A stretch of DNA of 64,000 bases from DATKDF01 sp963752045 (GTDB taxonomy: Bacteria > Acidobacteriota > Vicinamibacteria > Vicinamibacterales > SCN-69-37): contig CAVVWN010000014.1 in the NCBI GenBank assembly GCA_963752045.1, positions 806,001 through 870,000 on the forward strand, given 5' to 3'. Both the position numbers and the translations under genes were made by a program. The notes under the pieces are model-generated. The model was not told the DNA's origin. It searched no databases and was given only the letters and a program-made list of their open reading frames with translations. Positions within the stretch are counted from its first letter, which is position 1; each line of letters opens with the position of its first letter. Below, piece by piece: positions 37,337-45,093 of this stretch.

Positions 37337-38523
37337 TCAGAGCTTCGAGGCGACCGCGTCACCGAGGCGAGCGATGTCGTGCTCGTCGTTGTACACCTGT
37401 GCGGACACCCGAACCCAGAGGCGTCCGTGGCCCGCGTGCAGCTGCACTTCGATGCGGTCCTCGAAGAGCAGCGCGTTGCGAAGCCTGAGGGCCTCGTCGG
37501 CCGTCGCGCCGAGCGCTTGTGGCAGCGGGATCGTGGCCATCGACCCGACGTGGTCTTCGTGAATCTCGAGGGGCGTGTCCCAGCGGGCGGTGAGCGACCG
37601 CGCCGCATGCCAGGCCAGGTCGTGGTTGTAGCGTCGAACGTCCTCGAATCCGAGCTCTTCGAGAAATGCGATGCCCGCCGGTGCGGCGAGCCACGGCGAG
37701 GGGTCGCGCGTGCCGACCCAGTCGAACTCGGCCGTGAAGCCCTCGTCGAGGCCCCATGAAATGACCGGAGGATGCAGGCCCGCGTGACGATCCGCGCGAG
37801 CAAAGAGAAAGCCGGCGCTGCGCGGCGCGTGCGCCCATTTGTGCAGGTTGGCCACATACCAGTCGACGCCGAGCGCGGGGATGTCGAGCGGGACCATGCC
37901 GGGCGCGTGCGCGCCGTCGGCGAGCACCGGGACGCCGCGCGCGCGGCATCGCGCGGCGATGTCGGCGAGCGGGAGAATCAGCGCGCTCTCGGACGTCACG
38001 TGGTCAATCACGGCAATGCGCGTCCGGGGCCCGAGCGCGGCGTCGACGGCGGCAACCGCGCCGGCCGGATCGAAGCGCGGGTAGGGCAGCGCGGCCGTCC
38101 GCACCGAGGCGCCGCCGACGCGCGCGGCGTAGCCGGCCGCCTTCGTGACGGCGCCGTAGCCGAGGTCGGTGACGAGAATCTCGTCGCCGGGCTCGAGGCG
38201 CATCGAGCGCAGCAAGGCGTTTGCGCCGGCCGTGGCGTTGTCGACGAACACGACGTCGTCGGGCCGTGCGCCTACAAACGTCGCCACGGCCGCCGCGGCC
38301 TGCCGCATCAGCGTCGGTTCTCCCCCTGGCCCCCTATCCAGCCGGACAGATCGCGAAGCATGAACTTCGACGGTTGACGCTCCATGTCATCGCGAATCGC
38401 CTGCTGGCGCGCGAGCACCGCACGCGGCGCCACGCCGACGGTGCCATGGTTGAGGTAGGTGACCGTCGGGTCGAGCGGCCAGTGGTCGAGCATGTGTCGT
38501 CCGAACGCCATCGCAGTCTCCAT
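37337..38523 (-). CDS. Class-V aminotransferase, isopenicillin-N-epimerase-like (one apparent -1 frameshift)
   Basis: Restoring one base in a five-C run (38322-38326 or 38330-38334 on the plus strand) gives a 395-residue PLP enzyme. The N-terminal part has the hallmark TYLNHGTVGVAPRAV; the remainder has FVDNATAGANALL, the cofactor aspartate in IAVIDHVTSESA, DGAHAPGM, and the Schiff-base lysine in VANLHKWAHAP. This pattern is that of isopenicillin-N-epimerase-like or cysteine-desulfurase-like class-V enzymes. The substrate is unknown. It is divergent from the MobA-like gene with a gap of only 22 bp. Confidence 0.8.
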
Positions 38524-38545
38524 GTTTATATGATCGGAACACGTG

Positions 38546-39127
38546 ATGTCTCTCGCCATCGTGCCCGGCGCCGGAAAAGCCGAACGGTTCGGGTCGGCCA
38601 AGCTGCTGGCTGACGTCGGCGGCCAGCCGCTCGTCGCGCGCACAATCCGAGCGCTCCTCGACGGTGGTGTCGGCACCGTGGCGCTCGTCGTCGCGCCGGG
38701 CAGCCCCCTCATCGGCCTCCGCGAGCCGCGCGACGTGTTCGGGGCGCCGGCGCTCCAGATCGTCGTCAACCCGGATCCGGACCGCGGGATGTTCTCGTCG
38801 ATTCAGGCCGGCCTCGTGGGTGATCGACATGACGTCATCCTCGTGCTGCCGGCCGACATGCCGTTCGTGAAGGCCGGCACGGTCGCCGACGTGCTGGCCG
38901 CGTCGGCCACGCAGGAGGCGGTCATCCTGCCGACGTACCGAGGCTCGCACGGTCATCCGATCGGCTTGCCGGGCTCATTGCGAGACGCGCTCCGCCAGGC
39001 CGACCCGCGCTCGAGTCTCAAGGCGGTCCTCTCTTCAACCGGACTCGAGCATCGTGAGCTCATCGTCGGGGACGCCGGCGTCCTCAGGGACGTGGATTTG
39101 CCCGTGGATCTGGTCGATCCGGAGTAG
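38546..39127 (+). CDS. MobA/MocA-like NTP transferase
   Basis: A 193-residue nucleotidyltransferase. The N-terminal loop IVPGAGKAERFGSAKLL corresponds to the L-A-A-G-x-S-x-R-M-G-x-x-K motif of molybdenum cofactor cytidylyl/guanylyltransferases, although the first part is divergent. LPADMPFV is the metal-binding DMP motif and GSHGHPIGLP the following substrate loop. Members of this type attach CMP or GMP to molybdopterin. A nearby XdhC-like gene fits a role in maturation of a xanthine-dehydrogenase-family enzyme, but no such enzyme is in the window. An overlapping GTG at 38543 is an alternative start. Confidence 0.8.
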   Translation: MSLAIVPGAGKAERFGSAKLLADVGGQPLVARTIRALLDGGVGTVALVVAPGSPLIGLREPRDVFGAPALQIVVNPDPDRGMFSSIQAGLVGDRHDVILVLPADMPFVKAGTVADVLAASATQEAVILPTYRGSHGHPIGLPGSLRDALRQADPRSSLKAVLSSTGLEHRELIVGDAGVLRDVDLPVDLVDPE

Positions 39128-39195
39128 GTGCCCCGGTTCTTTCGCGGTATGCTGGGCGTTCGTAGAAGCCCGGAAACGGGCGATGGAGGAGACAG

Positions 39196-39696
39196 ATGAG
39201 GTTCACGAAGACGCTTCTTGCCGCCGTGGCCGTGCTTGCGGTCTACGCCTGCGCGCCGGCCCCGGCGCCAACCGAAATGGCCACCGCCGGAACGCCCGCT
39301 GACGAACAGGCGATTCGAGATCAGATGGAGCGGATCGAGACCGCCTGGAACGCCAAGGACGTGGCGGCCATGACCGCAACGATTACCGACGACTGGCAGG
39401 GCATCAGCCCGGACGGCAAGCACACCGTCGGGCGGGCCGCCTACGAGCAGAACCTGACGACGGAGTTCGCGATGGAGCGTCCGGAAGGCATGGCGCTGTC
39501 GATTGAAGTGGGGTACATCCACTGGCACGGCGCCAACATCGCCACGGTTGGCGGCACGTACTCGGTCAGCGGATTGCCCGATGGCACGACGCCCACCGGC
39601 TCCTGGATGAGTGTCCTCACTCGCTCGGGCGACCAGTGGCTGAGCGCCAACGGCCTCGTCGCGGCGTTCGTGCCCGAGGAGGGCGGCGGAAACTAG
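39196..39696 (+). CDS. Lipoprotein with SnoaL/DUF4440-like domain
   Basis: A 166-residue exported lipoprotein with a GGAGGAGA ribosome site. The signal peptide ends in the lipobox VYAC (cysteine at residue 19), followed by a proline/alanine-rich tether. The rest (DEQAIRDQMERIETAWNAKD, MTATITDDWQGISPDGK) matches the NTF2-like SnoaL/DUF4440 fold, a small cone-shaped domain used for ligand binding or isomerase-like chemistry. It sits between the MobA-like and XdhC-like genes; a functional link is not evident. Confidence 0.75.
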   Translation: MRFTKTLLAAVAVLAVYACAPAPAPTEMATAGTPADEQAIRDQMERIETAWNAKDVAAMTATITDDWQGISPDGKHTVGRAAYEQNLTTEFAMERPEGMALSIEVGYIHWHGANIATVGGTYSVSGLPDGTTPTGSWMSVLTRSGDQWLSANGLVAAFVPEEGGGN

Positions 39697-39730
39697 GGTC
39701 TTGGGGGGCGGGTTGCCGGGATCCCGGACG

Positions 39731-40822
39731 ATGGAGACCCGTCCCCTCTTCGTTCGCATCGCTGAGCTCGAACGTCAAGGCCGGCGTTTTGCGCTCGCGA
39801 CGGTCGTGCGCACGCACGGCAGCACGCCACAGGTGGTCGGCGCCAAGATGGTCGTCGTCGACGACGAAGATGCAGGCCGTGTGGCCGGCACCCTTGGTGG
39901 CGGCTGCGTGGAAGCCGACGCCATTCTCTCTTCGCGCGAAGTCCTCGACAAAGGCGGACGTTCGCTCCGCGCCTACGAACTGACCGAAGATCTCGCCTGG
40001 AACACGGGCCTCGTGTGCGGAGGCACGATGTGGATACTCGCCGAACGCGGCGAGGAGGCGCTCGCGGCCGACGGCCGGTCGATGTTGCCGGAGCTCGTCC
40101 GGGCCGTCGAAGGCGGGCCGCCCGTCGCCGTCGTCACGCTCTTCGAACGCGAAGGGCGGGCGATTCGTTTTGGTGGTCGGGCGTTCGTCGATGCCGAGGG
40201 CGTTCTGCACGGGTCGCTTGGCGCTGCCGAGCTCGACGCGCGCGCGCTCGAGTCCGGCACGAAGCAGCTCGAACACGGGACGCCGCGCCTCGTGGCCCTC
40301 GACGAGACGCGGGACATGCTCGTGGACCCGGTCTCCGGCCGGCCGCGCCTGGTCGTCGCCGGCGGCGGACACGTGGCGCTCGCCATCGCCCGTCAGGCAC
40401 TTCTCCTCGACTTCGACGTCACGATTCTGGAGGACCGGCCCGAGTTCGCCGATCCGGCCAGATTCGGCGGCGCCACCGTGCTCCACGGCGACGTGCCCTC
40501 CACCATCGCCTCGCTCGACTACGGGTGGTCGAGCTTCCTCGTCATCGCCACGCGCGGTCACAAGCTCGATGCCGCCTGCGTGGAGGCGGCCGTGAAGACA
40601 CGCGCGCGCTACATCGGTCTGCTCGGCAGCCGGCGCAAGACGGTGCTGGTCGAAGAGATGCTCAGGGAACAAGGCGTGACCGACGAGCGCATCGGGGCCA
40701 TTCATGCCCCCGTTGGCCTCGACCTCGGGGGGCGGACCCCGGCCGAGATTGCCCTTTCGGTGATGGCCGAAATCACGCAGGTCAGGTACCGGGGCACCGG
40801 CAAATCACTCCGCGACCGCTAA
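39731..40822 (+). CDS. XdhC/CoxI-family molybdoenzyme maturation factor
   Basis: A 363-residue protein with the two XdhC domains. The N-terminal domain carries ALATVVRTHGSTPQVVGAKM and GTLGGGCVE; the C-terminal Rossmann-like domain has RLVVAGGGHVALAIARQALL, ILEDRPEFADPARF, and YIGLLGSRRKTVL. XdhC inserts or sulfurates the molybdenum cofactor of xanthine dehydrogenase-type enzymes. The ATG at 39731 is preferred to a TTG at 39701. The MobA-like gene upstream supports the same pathway; the target enzyme must lie elsewhere. Confidence 0.88.
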   Translation: METRPLFVRIAELERQGRRFALATVVRTHGSTPQVVGAKMVVVDDEDAGRVAGTLGGGCVEADAILSSREVLDKGGRSLRAYELTEDLAWNTGLVCGGTMWILAERGEEALAADGRSMLPELVRAVEGGPPVAVVTLFEREGRAIRFGGRAFVDAEGVLHGSLGAAELDARALESGTKQLEHGTPRLVALDETRDMLVDPVSGRPRLVVAGGGHVALAIARQALLLDFDVTILEDRPEFADPARFGGATVLHGDVPSTIASLDYGWSSFLVIATRGHKLDAACVEAAVKTRARYIGLLGSRRKTVLVEEMLREQGVTDERIGAIHAPVGLDLGGRTPAEIALSVMAEITQVRYRGTGKSLRDR

Positions 40823-40836
40823 TTGATTGAGCTGAT

Positions 40837-40850
40837 TGACCGTACGGTCA
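40837..40850. promoter_or_regulatory. Perfect 14-bp palindrome, candidate TetR-type operator
   Basis: TGACCGTACGGTCA is an exact inverted repeat. Its form resembles operators bound by TetR-family repressors. It lies 22 bp upstream of the -35 element of a near-consensus promoter and 14 bp after the xdhC stop. No TetR-family gene is in the window. Confidence 0.45.
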
Positions 40851-40872
40851 CCCGGCTGGCCGGAGGGTCTGA

Positions 40873-40901
40873 TTGACACCCCGCCCATGGGGGCCTAGAA
40901 T
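40873..40901 (+). promoter_or_regulatory. Near-consensus sigma-70 promoter for the aminotransferase pair
   Basis: A perfect TTGACA (40873-40878) is followed after exactly 17 bp by TAGAAT (40896-40901, five of six). It is the best promoter I found in the window. Transcription would begin near 40908, about 27 nt before the start codon of the first aminotransferase. Confidence 0.7.
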
Positions 40902-40934
40902 CCGGCAATCAAACCCCCGCAGATGGAGGCCATG

Positions 40935-42128
40935 ATGGCTGTGTCTCGACGTGCGTTGTTTCATTCACTGGCCGGCCGGACGCGAATGTCGCCGTCGGCA
41001 GCGGCTGCGGTCGTCAGCGCACGCGGCCGCGAAGCGCTCGTCGGCGAGTTCGGTCTCGATGCCTACCAGGCGGCCGACTCTCCGCAGGCCAGCGGCGCGG
41101 CCGAACGCGCGCGGTCGATTCGCCTGAGCAGCAACGAGAACCCGCTCGGCCCGAACGCCGCCGCGCTTGCCGCCATCGAAACGGCGTTCGGCTATGCCGG
41201 CCGTTACCCGATGAACGCGAAGCCGGCGATGGTGGACCTGCGCACGCTGATCGCCGAGAAGCACGGTCTGCAGGTGGCCAACGTGGCGCTCAGCTCCGGT
41301 TCCGGCGAGACGCTCGACGTGGCGGCCAAGGCCTTCGCCAGCAAGACCCGGGGCGTGGTCGTCGGCCTGCCGACCTACGAATCGCCGGCGCGGGAAGCCA
41401 AGCGGCTGGGCGTCCCGGTCGTCGAGGTTCCGGTGGACGCGGCCGGGCGGCTCGATCTCGACGGGATGGTCGCGAAGTCTTCGGGCGCGGGCCTCGTCTT
41501 CATCTGCAATCCGAACAACCCGACGGCGACCGTGCACGGCGCGTCGGCGATTGCCGACGCGGTAGCGCGCGTCAGTTCGGCGACGCCGGACGCCGTCGTG
41601 CTCCTCGACGAGGCGTACCACGAGTACGTCACCGATCCGACCTACCAGAGTGGCGTGTCGCTCATCGCGCAGTATCCGAATCTGATTGTCTCGCGCACGT
41701 TCTCGAAGCTGCACGGCATGGCCGCGATGCGCGTCGGCTACGCGATGGGCCAGCCCGAGATCATCGCGAAGCTCGCCTCCTGGCTGATGCCCTACAACGT
41801 GAGCGCGATGGGGTTGGGCGCGGCCCATGCCTCGCTTTCGGACGACCTCGCCATCGAGCGCGAGATCTCGCGCAATACGGCGGTTCGCACCTTCACGCTG
41901 GACTTCTTCAGGAACGCCGGATTCGAGACGACCGAGTCGCAAACCAACTTCGTGTTCGTCAAGCTCGGACGCCCGGCGGCCGACTTCCGGGACGCCTGCC
42001 AGAAGCAGGGGATCTCCGTGGGTCGTCCGTTCCCGCCCATGGAGAAGGAGTGGGCGCGGATTTCGCTGGGCACCCAGGAAGAGATGGACAAGGCCATGGT
42101 GGTCTTCAAGTCGGTCCTGAACATCTGA
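40935..42128 (+). CDS. HisC-like aminotransferase with twin-arginine N-terminus (degenerate)
   Basis: A 397-residue fold-type-I PLP enzyme. I chose the ATG at 40935 because TGGAGG lies 5 bp upstream; ATGs at 40923 and 40932 are alternatives. The N-terminus SRRALFHSL has twin arginines but the following stretch lacks a strong hydrophobic core, so export is doubtful. HisC-family motifs are SNENPLGPN, FICNPNNPTATV, LLDEAYHEYV and the Schiff-base lysine in SRTFSKLHGMAAMRVGY. Histidinol-phosphate aminotransferase or a relative using another substrate is possible; no his genes are nearby. The paralogue follows after 54 bp. Confidence 0.8.
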   Translation: MAVSRRALFHSLAGRTRMSPSAAAAVVSARGREALVGEFGLDAYQAADSPQASGAAERARSIRLSSNENPLGPNAAALAAIETAFGYAGRYPMNAKPAMVDLRTLIAEKHGLQVANVALSSGSGETLDVAAKAFASKTRGVVVGLPTYESPAREAKRLGVPVVEVPVDAAGRLDLDGMVAKSSGAGLVFICNPNNPTATVHGASAIADAVARVSSATPDAVVLLDEAYHEYVTDPTYQSGVSLIAQYPNLIVSRTFSKLHGMAAMRVGYAMGQPEIIAKLASWLMPYNVSAMGLGAAHASLSDDLAIEREISRNTAVRTFTLDFFRNAGFETTESQTNFVFVKLGRPAADFRDACQKQGISVGRPFPPMEKEWARISLGTQEEMDKAMVVFKSVLNI

Positions 42129-42182
42129 CGCGTGTGATGTCACACGTCTGGCTTCGGATTTCCAATTTCTGCTGAGGGCGAT

Positions 42183-43361
42183 ATGGCGATTTCACGACGC
42201 GCGTTCATGACGACGGCCGGTGTGGGTGGGGCGCTCGTAGGCGGCTACTACCTGACAGGAGGCCGCCTGCTGGGGCCGTGGACCCGGGATCCCGAAGCGA
42301 CGATGGCGGCGGCGGCCAACGGCCAGCGGCTGCTCCTGCACAACAACGAGAACCCGCTCGGGCCGGGCGACAAGGCGCTTTCGGCCATGCGCGCCGCGCT
42401 CACCGAAGAGGGCCTGCCGCTTGCGCGTTACGGCATTTCGTCGCGCGACGTGACCGACGCGCTGGCCGGCATGTACTCGTGCAAGCCCGAGCACATCCTG
42501 CTCGGGTGCGGGTCGACGCAGATCCTGCGGAGCGCCACGCACGCGTTCACCTCGCCCACGAGGGCGCTCGTGCTCGGCGCGCCGAGCTACGAGGAATGTC
42601 CCGGCATGGCCGAAGTGATCGGGACGCCAATCGAATACGTGCCGCTCACCGGTTCGATGCACCTCGACCTCGAAGCGATGGCCGAGAAGGCGAAGGGATC
42701 CGGCCTCGTGTTCCTCTGCAACCCGAACAACCCGACCGCCACCGTGCACTCCGGCAAGGCCGTGCAGCAGTTCGTCGACACCGTGCTCAAGGCGTCTCCC
42801 GAGACCACGATCCTGATCGACGAGGCGTACCACGACTACGTCACCGATCCCGAGTACGCCACGCAGTACCAGCTGGCGCTCGACAACCCGCAGGTGGTCG
42901 TGGCGCGGACCTTCTCGAAGGCCTACGGGATGGCGGGCCTGCGCCTCGGATATGCGATCGGGCAGCCGGCGACCCTGAGGAAGATGCGCGACCTGCAGTT
43001 CGGCATGAGCCTCAACGTGCTGGCCCTGCGCGCGGCGGCGGCCACGCTGACCGACCCGCAGCGGCTCGCCGACGAGAGCCGCCGCAACACCGAAGCGCGC
43101 CAGTTCACGATGGACTGGTTCCGGCAGAACGGCCACGAATGCACCGATTCGCAGTGCAACTTCATCTTCGTCAACGTCGGCCGGTCGGCGGCCGAGTTCC
43201 GCGACGGATGCCGCGAGCACGGCGTGCTCGTGGGGCGTGACTTCCCGCCGTTCGAGAAGTCGCACTCCCGCGTCTCGATCGGGACGATGGCCGAGATGGA
43301 GAAGGCCGTCGAGGTCTTCGCCCAGGTGCTCAACGTCGACAACGCGCAATCGGCGGCCTGA
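42183..43361 (+). CDS. HisC-like aminotransferase with Tat signal
   Basis: A 392-residue paralogue of the preceding gene. The N-terminus ISRRAFMTTAGVGGALVGG is a convincing twin-arginine signal with n-region, RR motif and hydrophobic core, implying export of the folded, PLP-loaded enzyme. The enzyme motifs are HNNENPLGPG, FLCNPNNPTATV, LIDEAYHDYV and ARTFSKAYGMAGLRLGY. Periplasmic PLP aminotransferases are uncommon. The substrate is unknown. It shares the strong promoter upstream of the first gene and is probably co-transcribed with it. Confidence 0.82.
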   Translation: MAISRRAFMTTAGVGGALVGGYYLTGGRLLGPWTRDPEATMAAAANGQRLLLHNNENPLGPGDKALSAMRAALTEEGLPLARYGISSRDVTDALAGMYSCKPEHILLGCGSTQILRSATHAFTSPTRALVLGAPSYEECPGMAEVIGTPIEYVPLTGSMHLDLEAMAEKAKGSGLVFLCNPNNPTATVHSGKAVQQFVDTVLKASPETTILIDEAYHDYVTDPEYATQYQLALDNPQVVVARTFSKAYGMAGLRLGYAIGQPATLRKMRDLQFGMSLNVLALRAAAATLTDPQRLADESRRNTEARQFTMDWFRQNGHECTDSQCNFIFVNVGRSAAEFRDGCREHGVLVGRDFPPFEKSHSRVSIGTMAEMEKAVEVFAQVLNVDNAQSAA

Positions 43362-43381
43362 CGCCCGGGCGGATGGGGGCT

Positions 43382-44700
43382 TCAGCCGGCCCTTCTCTTT
43401 CGCACCTCACCTGCCGCCCACCACACGGCCCAGATCGCGACCACCGCGATGAGCACGCGGACCGCCAGGAGCCAGGCCGCCCGATCGGAGGCGAGATCGA
43501 ACTCGCCGACGACCGCCCATCTCTCCGTCATCCAGTGCCAGGCCGTGTGGGCGACGATCGCCGAGATGACGACCAGGCCGATGCGCTCGGGGACCGCGCG
43601 CCTGAAGAGGAATCCGAGGGCGGGCACGAGCACGACGAGCACGAGTACCTGACCGAGCTCGACCCCGGCGTTGAACGAGACAAGCGCCGTCGCCAGATGG
43701 CCGCCGGCAAACTGCAGTGACTCCCTGAGCGCGAACGAGAACCCGAAGCCGTGCACGAGACCGAACCCGCAGGTGAGAATCCACCGGCGGCGAATGCCCG
43801 TGACGCCGACGATGTTCTCGAGCGCCATGTAGAGGATCGACACCGCGATGAGCATCTCGACGAGCGGCGGGAACCAGAGCGCGCTCGGCGCGTAGCCGAG
43901 CGCCGAGGCGGCCATCGTGACCGAATGCGCCACGGTGAACGCCGTGACGATGATCACGAGCTGCCCGATCCGCCGGAACGGCAGGACGAGGCACAGCAGG
44001 AACAGCAGGTGATCGACGCCGCCGAGGATGTGGTCGAATCCGAGACGGACGAATCGCGCGGCAGACTGGAGCCAGCCCGGGTTCAGGCGGACGAGGCCCG
44101 GGTCTCCCGCGTACTCGAACGCCCGCACGGTGCCGTCTTCGAGGAAGAACCGGAGGACAGTTCTCACGCGCAGGCCGAGGCGTGAGAGCGCCGGCTCGAT
44201 CGCGAGCGCGGTGCTTCCTTCCGCGCCCGTCGTCTCGAGCAGCACGTCCAGGAGCGACTGGTTCCAGATGAGATCGGTGTCGGGCGCGAGCGGCGGGCCG
44301 GTGACGTGCCGAAGTGCCTCGTCCCACGACGTGAGGGAGCGATCGGAGGGCAGCGAGAGCCTCACCGCCGAAACCGAAGGCTGCGGGAGGCGTCCGGTGC
44401 CGTCATGGATGCTGATGCTGCCGGCGATCCAGATGGTGGCGGCGTCCCGGAGCAGGGCATCCAGTTCGTCGCCCCCGAGCACGAGAAATCCAGCCCCCGT
44501 CACCGGAAAATCCACGTCGCGCATCGTCGCCAACGGCACGCGGACGATGATCTGCAGCCGGTCGCCATCCGGCCGGACGAGTAGGTGTGCCGTGACGTCG
44601 GCCGGAATCTCGTGGGCGATCGTGCGGCCAGTCGAGGCCGCCAGGAGTGATGCCAGCGCAAGAATGAGAAGGCGCAGGCGTCCTTTCCGGGGTCGGCCAT
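43382..44700 (-). CDS. HupE/UreJ-like membrane protein (probable missing base near start)
   Basis: The C-terminal half (about 190 residues) has six membrane helices with FVRLGFDHILGGVDHLLFLL, the histidine-rich first-helix signature of the HupE/UreJ_2 family, and LTCGFGLVHGFGFSFAL. The N-terminal half is an extracytoplasmic domain. The open frame lacks a usable start before GTG 44539, yet conserved sequence (AHEIPADVTAHLLV) and a signal-peptide-like stretch lie further upstream in the same frame. If one base is missing in the GGGG at 44689-44692, an ATG at 44700 gives MADPRKGRLRLLIL and a 439-residue protein. HupE/UreJ proteins are linked to nickel or cobalt transport; here the substrate is unknown. 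Confidence 0.68.
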
Positions 44701-44727
44701 GGCATCGTGTTCGCCACAGGGTATACT
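44699..44727 (+). promoter_or_regulatory. Candidate promoter for the DUF3303/peptidase operon
   Basis: ATGGCA (44699-44704, four of six) and TATACT (44722-44727, five of six) are spaced by 17 bp in the divergent gap between the HupE-like gene and the DUF3303 gene. The predicted start near 44734 leaves about 39 nt of leader including the AAGGAGG ribosome site. Confidence 0.4.
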
Positions 44728-44772
44728 CGGCGCTTCAAATCGACAATTCGCCTTCGGGCAAGGAGGTCTCTG

Positions 44773-45072
44773 ATGAAATTCATGGTCACGTGGCAGATCA
44801 CGCAGGACAAGTGGGTCCCGGTGTTGAAAGTGTGGAGCGGTCTCACGGCGGCCGAACGGGCGGACGCCGGCGAGGGCGTGAAGATCGTCGGACGCTGGCA
44901 CAACACCGCCGCGCGCGGGGGCGTCGCCATCATGGAGGCATCCGACGCGTCCAAGCTGTACCGATACCTCGGGAAGTGGAACCCGTACATGGACATGCAG
45001 GTCGCTCCGGTCCTCGAGGACGAAGAGTCGGCCGTGCTCGCGAAGGCGACGCTCGCCGACCACGGGGCGTAA
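44773..45072 (+). CDS. DUF3303-like small protein
   Basis: A 99-residue protein preceded by AAGGAGG. It begins MKFMVTWQITQDKWVPVL and has GVKIVGRWHNTAARGGVAIMEASD and YLGKWNPYMDMQVAPVLEDEE, a ferredoxin-like alpha-beta layout characteristic of DUF3303. The function is unknown. The next gene starts 21 bp downstream with its own strong ribosome site, so the two are likely co-transcribed. Confidence 0.75.
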   Translation: MKFMVTWQITQDKWVPVLKVWSGLTAAERADAGEGVKIVGRWHNTAARGGVAIMEASDASKLYRYLGKWNPYMDMQVAPVLEDEESAVLAKATLADHGA

Positions 45073-45093
45073 CGAGGGAATGAGGAGGGCAGG

